The notes under the pieces are model-generated. The model was given only the letters and a program-made list of their open reading frames with translations, ran no database searches and was not told the origin of the DNA. Positions 15,422-17,070 of a DNA stretch of 17,070 nt are shown here, piece by piece (the first letter of the stretch is position 1; each line of letters starts with the position of its first letter). The position numbers and the translations under genes were made by a program. Source of the stretch: Chloroflexota bacterium (GTDB lineage: Bacteria; Chloroflexota; Limnocylindria; Limnocylindrales; CSP1-4); assembly GCA_027346765.1 (NCBI GenBank), contig DAIERN010000009.1, positions 1-17,070 of the forward strand, written 5' to 3'.

Positions 15422-16039
15422 TCAGCTCTTCGCGCCGATGAACTCGTCGAGGATCGCCACGCTCGCACGCCTGGCCACAGAGATGTTCCAGCGATTGCTC
15501 GGTCGGCAGTCAACTCCGATCAGACCGCAGGCCCAGACAAATAGTTCCCGAATGTCGTCCGAATGGTTGGTGAAGAAGTACCTGGGATACGAATAGGAGC
15601 GGCCCGCTGAGCTCTTGACCCTGTTTGTAGCCCGGCAGCCATCGCTGTGGATCAGGCCCTTGACAAACTCACGGGGAAAGAGCTCGACGAGCACCCGCTG
15701 CCACGCCGCCAACTGGATTCGCCTCAGGTGCTTAGGGCCCGGGCCGTGTTGGGGAAAGACGCAAATCCAATGCTTCCAGTGCGAGGTGATTTCAACGCAT
15801 CCCACCTTCTGGACGATCGCGACTTGACGCGACCCGATGTCCCGCATCGCTGCACTGCACAGGCCGATAAGACCGGCATAGTTCTCGTCCTGGAATATCC
15901 GCAGCTTCCAGACGTTCCTTGGCATGCGGGTGAGCATGCCATCGCCCAAGTACACGCCCACCAGGTACACGTACGTCGGACCCAGTAGGCGCTCGTCTAT
16001 GCAGCGGCCTGAGTCACGAGGTATTGCTTCGCAGGGCAC
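15422..16039 (-). CDS. LAGLIDADG-type homing-endonuclease-like protein, tRNA-linked
   Basis: The frame runs upstream through the tRNA-Leu gene, so a start after the tRNA is required. The GTG at 16039, 13 bases past the tRNA 3' end, gives about 205 residues. Two LAGLIDADG-like helices are visible: YLVGVYLGDG (about 25-34) and VKGLIHSDG (about 126-134), each ending in the acidic residue that would bind metal. Between and after them are FPQHGPGPKH, YPRYFFTNHSDDIR and NRWNISVARRASVAILDEF. These match a free-standing family common in actinobacteria, often labelled homing endonuclease or transcriptional regulator. No Shine-Dalgarno is seen before the GTG, and a later start is possible. GC by hand count over 15541-16020 is about 60%, lower than the operon genes, which suggests acquisition. 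Endonuclease activity is a family inference; a regulatory DNA-binding role is the alternative. Confidence 0.75.
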   Translation of the reverse strand: MPCEAIPRDSGRCIDERLLGPTYVYLVGVYLGDGMLTRMPRNVWKLRIFQDENYAGLIGLCSAAMRDIGSRQVAIVQKVGCVEITSHWKHWICVFPQHGPGPKHLRRIQLAAWQRVLVELFPREFVKGLIHSDGCRATNRVKSSAGRSYSYPRYFFTNHSDDIRELFVWACGLIGVDCRPSNRWNISVARRASVAILDEFIGAKS

Positions 16040-16051
16040 CCAGGGGGCAAG

Positions 16052-16137
16052 TGGTGCGGCGGGTGGGAGTTGAACCCACAAGTCCTTGCGGACGATTGAT
16101 TTTGAATCAATTGCGTTTGCCATTTCGCCACCGCCGC
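16052..16137 (-). tRNA. tRNA-Leu (anticodon CAA)
   Basis: On the - strand the 5' arm GCGGCGG (16137-16131) pairs fully with CCGCCGC near the 3' end, followed by A and an encoded CCA (16054-16052). The anticodon stem ATTGA/TCAAT encloses loop TTCAAAA with anticodon CAA, which reads UUG leucine codons. A long variable arm (GTCC-GCAA-GGAC) marks a class II tRNA, and the T-arm is GTGGG-TTCAACT-CCCAC. Length is 86 nt with CCA. All stems are perfect, so the gene looks functional. Confidence 0.96.
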
Positions 16138-16165
16138 CGGCATTTGGGAATATACGCGCTGGTAC

Positions 16166-16194
16166 AGTATCGCACAGATGTTCTATATCCTCAA
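16166..16194 (-). promoter_or_regulatory. Promoter for tRNA-Leu
   Basis: On the - strand TTGAGG (16194-16189) and GATACT (16171-16166) are separated by 17 bases, a good sigma-70-type pair. Transcription would begin about 22 bases before the tRNA. A second A/T-rich box, TATATT at 16154-16149, lies nearer the gene but lacks a matching -35. The transcript probably continues into the LAGLIDADG gene. Confidence 0.5.
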
Positions 16195-16226
16195 GCGTGA
16201 AATGCAACCCGGTTGCTACGCGAACC

Positions 16227-16232
16227 TAGGCT
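16227..16232 (+). promoter_or_regulatory. Candidate -10 box (TAGGCT) upstream of the small membrane protein gene
   Basis: TAGGCT lies about 78 bases before the ATG at 16310. The region 17 bases upstream has only a weak -35-like TGCAAC. It would give a leader of about 70 nt containing the strong Shine-Dalgarno. The whole 172-bp stretch from the tRNA to the ATG shows no other gene. Confidence 0.3.
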
Positions 16233-16291
16233 TCGAATGAGTGCCGGAACCGGGCCGCGGCCTACCTTGGGAGGCGTTGCTTTCGCTCCCC

Positions 16292-16298
16292 AAGGAGG
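16292..16298 (+). promoter_or_regulatory. Ribosome binding site AAGGAGG
   Basis: A perfect AAGGAGG lies 11 bases before the ATG at 16310 and fixes that start over the upstream ATG at 16241 in the same frame, which has no such signal. Confidence 0.75.
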
Positions 16299-16309
16299 CA
16301 GGCAAGAAC

Positions 16310-16465
16310 ATGGCTGGATTGCTCTGGACGATCCTTGTCGTCCTGGTCGTTTTGTGGTTGATCGGCTTCGTCGGCGGCATCGGCGGCGGGCTGATTCACC
16401 TGCTGCTGGTGGTCGCGGTGATCATCCTGGTCTTCAACCTGTTGTCGGGACGAAGCATCGTCTGA
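16310..16465 (+). CDS. DUF5670/lmo0937-like small membrane protein
   Basis: The product is 51 residues, starting MAGLLWTILVVLVVLWLIGF and continuing with VGGIGGG, LIHLLLVVAVIILVF and NLLSGRSIV. Two hydrophobic helices are separated by a glycine-rich turn, with a short polar tail. The order LLWTI, GxxGG, LIHLLL and NLL is characteristic of the lmo0937/DUF5670 family of small stress-associated or unknown membrane peptides. The ATG at 16310 is set by an AAGGAGG 11 bases upstream; a longer in-frame start at 16241 lacks a ribosome-binding site. Its function is unknown. It is flanked by the tRNA-Leu on one side and a small Cys-pair protein gene on the other, with its own probable promoter. Confidence 0.8.
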   Translation: MAGLLWTILVVLVVLWLIGFVGGIGGGLIHLLLVVAVIILVFNLLSGRSIV

Positions 16466-16541
16466 CGACCGGAAAGCATCTACTCCGCTAGAGACTGGTC
16501 GGACCGCCGCCTAGCCTTTATCTTTGTCCGCCCAACCGGCC

Positions 16542-16548
16542 AGGAGGT
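16542..16548 (+). promoter_or_regulatory. Ribosome binding site AGGAGGT
   Basis: AGGAGGT lies eight bases before the GTG at 16557, an ideal Shine-Dalgarno spacing, and it is the main reason to accept the short GTG-started gene that follows. Confidence 0.75.
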
Positions 16549-16556
16549 AGCTCGTA

Positions 16557-16775
16557 GTGTTCCAATCCTCAGCTTTCGAATTCACCAGGCGCCCCAGGCA
16601 TTGGCATGGCGACGACGAATGGGCGGATATGGAGGAAGTCACCCCGGCTCACGACAGTGCCGAAGGTGATCCCGAGCGCTCTTGGGCAAAGGGCCGCATC
16701 TTCAAGTGCTCGAGCTGCGACGAGCAGTTCCTGGTACCTGAGCCGGAGGATGCGCCGCCCAGCCAGCAGCGCTAG
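16557..16775 (+). CDS. Small acidic protein with one CxxC pair, unknown
   Basis: The product is 72 residues from a GTG supported by AGGAGGT at ideal spacing. The N-terminal two thirds are polar and acidic with His and Trp (RHWHGDDEWADMEE). The C-terminal part has KGRIFKCSSCDEQFLVPEPED, a single CxxC knuckle in a beta-turn setting like half of a zinc ribbon. With only one Cys pair it may bind zinc as a dimer or with the His residues (inference), or be a redox motif. No family is recognised. Its TAG stop shares the palindromic CTAG with the stop of the opposite-strand gene at 16772. A TATCTT at 16519 is a possible -10. Confidence 0.65.
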   Translation: MFQSSAFEFTRRPRHWHGDDEWADMEEVTPAHDSAEGDPERSWAKGRIFKCSSCDEQFLVPEPEDAPPSQQR

Positions 16776-17070
16776 GCCAAACTAAGCCGCACGGTCCGCG
16801 GCCCCAGCCGCCGGCTCATCATCGCCAGCAGCTCGGCGTCATAAGCGACCCGCACGCGCAGCTCCATACGTTGAACACGGCCGCCGCCCGCGGGGATGTG
16901 CAGCACCAGCGGGGTGTCACCGGGCCGGGCGTGGACGATCTCGCGCAGCTGGACTTCCCGGCGGGTAGCCCGGGTGTCGGCGACGACGACGAAGTCGAGC
17001 AGCCTCTTGAAAGCCCCCGTCAGCTCGGCGTCCGTCGGGACCTTCATGGTGTCCCACGTCAGCGGGGCTC
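16772..17070 (-). CDS. 3' end of a gene resembling the DNA polymerase III alpha subunit C-terminus (5'-truncated)
   Basis: The frame is open to the window edge, with about 99 residues visible. An ATG at 17047 exists, but nothing marks it as a start, and the frame continues upstream as APLTWDT. The final 60 residues read LREIVHARPGDTPLVLHIPA, then RVAYDAELLAMMSRRLGPRT and VRLSLA. This pattern (Leu-rich helix, HPG-like turn, beta strand, then a final helix and LG...V.L end) matches the small C-terminal domain of DnaE replicative polymerases. By that reading it is the tail of dnaE, with the catalytic PHP and polymerase domains outside the window. A stand-alone small protein of unknown function is the alternative. 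Confidence 0.55.
   Translation of the reverse strand, partial: APLTWDTMKVPTDAELTGAFKRLLDFVVVADTRATRREVQLREIVHARPGDTPLVLHIPAGGGRVQRMELRVRVAYDAELLAMMSRRLGPRTVRLSLA

Noticed and set aside
15349..15513. Long N-terminus of the sigma factor
   Set aside because: It overlaps the 3' end of the LAGLIDADG gene and the candidate promoter, and its composition is low-complexity with no family similarity.
16466..16556. Terminator between the two small + strand genes
   Set aside because: Only a weak CGACC/GGTCG pairing with a long loop and no T-run is visible.

Overview
This is a GC-rich bacterial window (hand counts of sample lines give about 65-70% GC). The style suggests Chloroflexota, perhaps a soil or freshwater lineage; Actinobacteriota is the main alternative. 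The placement rests on the proline/threonine-linked Tad pseudopilins, TAGNNT-type -10 boxes and the general gene set. No rRNA or other taxonomic marker is present, so it is an inference.

Region 1 (1-6460) holds two face-to-face clusters of Tad/Flp-type minor pseudopilin genes. On the + strand, the tail of an unidentified gene (3-218) is followed by TadE-like, TadE-like and a large TadG-like protein with a beta-rich ectodomain (237-3642). On the - strand, reading from 6460 down to 3658, come a TadE-like protein carrying a Pro/Ser/Thr linker, a PKD-like domain and a PASTA-like domain, then a small TadE-like protein, then a TadG-like protein. Genes within each cluster overlap at their start/stop codons, except for the 18-base gap after the partial first gene. 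The clusters meet at a 15-bp junction inside a palindrome whose arms contain both stop codons. None of the assembly machinery (TadA/B/C/Z, RcpA, prepilin peptidase) lies in the window.

Region 2 (6554-13013, - strand) is a compact housekeeping operon transcribed polA > mutM > ABC-F ATPase > coaE. Gaps are 9 bp or 1-nt stop/start overlaps, and a hairpin follows coaE. Divergent from polA is a gene for an unidentified multi-pass membrane protein (13046-13873).

Region 3 (13852-15348, - strand) is an ECF sigma factor gene followed by a probable transmembrane anti-sigma factor with a degenerate zinc-binding motif.

Region 4 (15422-17070) is mixed. A tRNA-Leu(CAA) gene with its own promoter is followed 12 nt later on the same strand by a LAGLIDADG-type homing-endonuclease-like gene of lower GC. 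On the + strand are two small genes with strong Shine-Dalgarno sites: a DUF5670/lmo0937-like membrane peptide and a protein with a single CxxC pair. The window ends in the 3' end of a - strand gene that resembles the C-terminus of DNA polymerase III alpha (DnaE).

The items most worth a second look are the convergent Tad clusters with PKD/PASTA pseudopilin decoration, the tRNA-coupled LAGLIDADG gene, and the sigma/anti-sigma pair.
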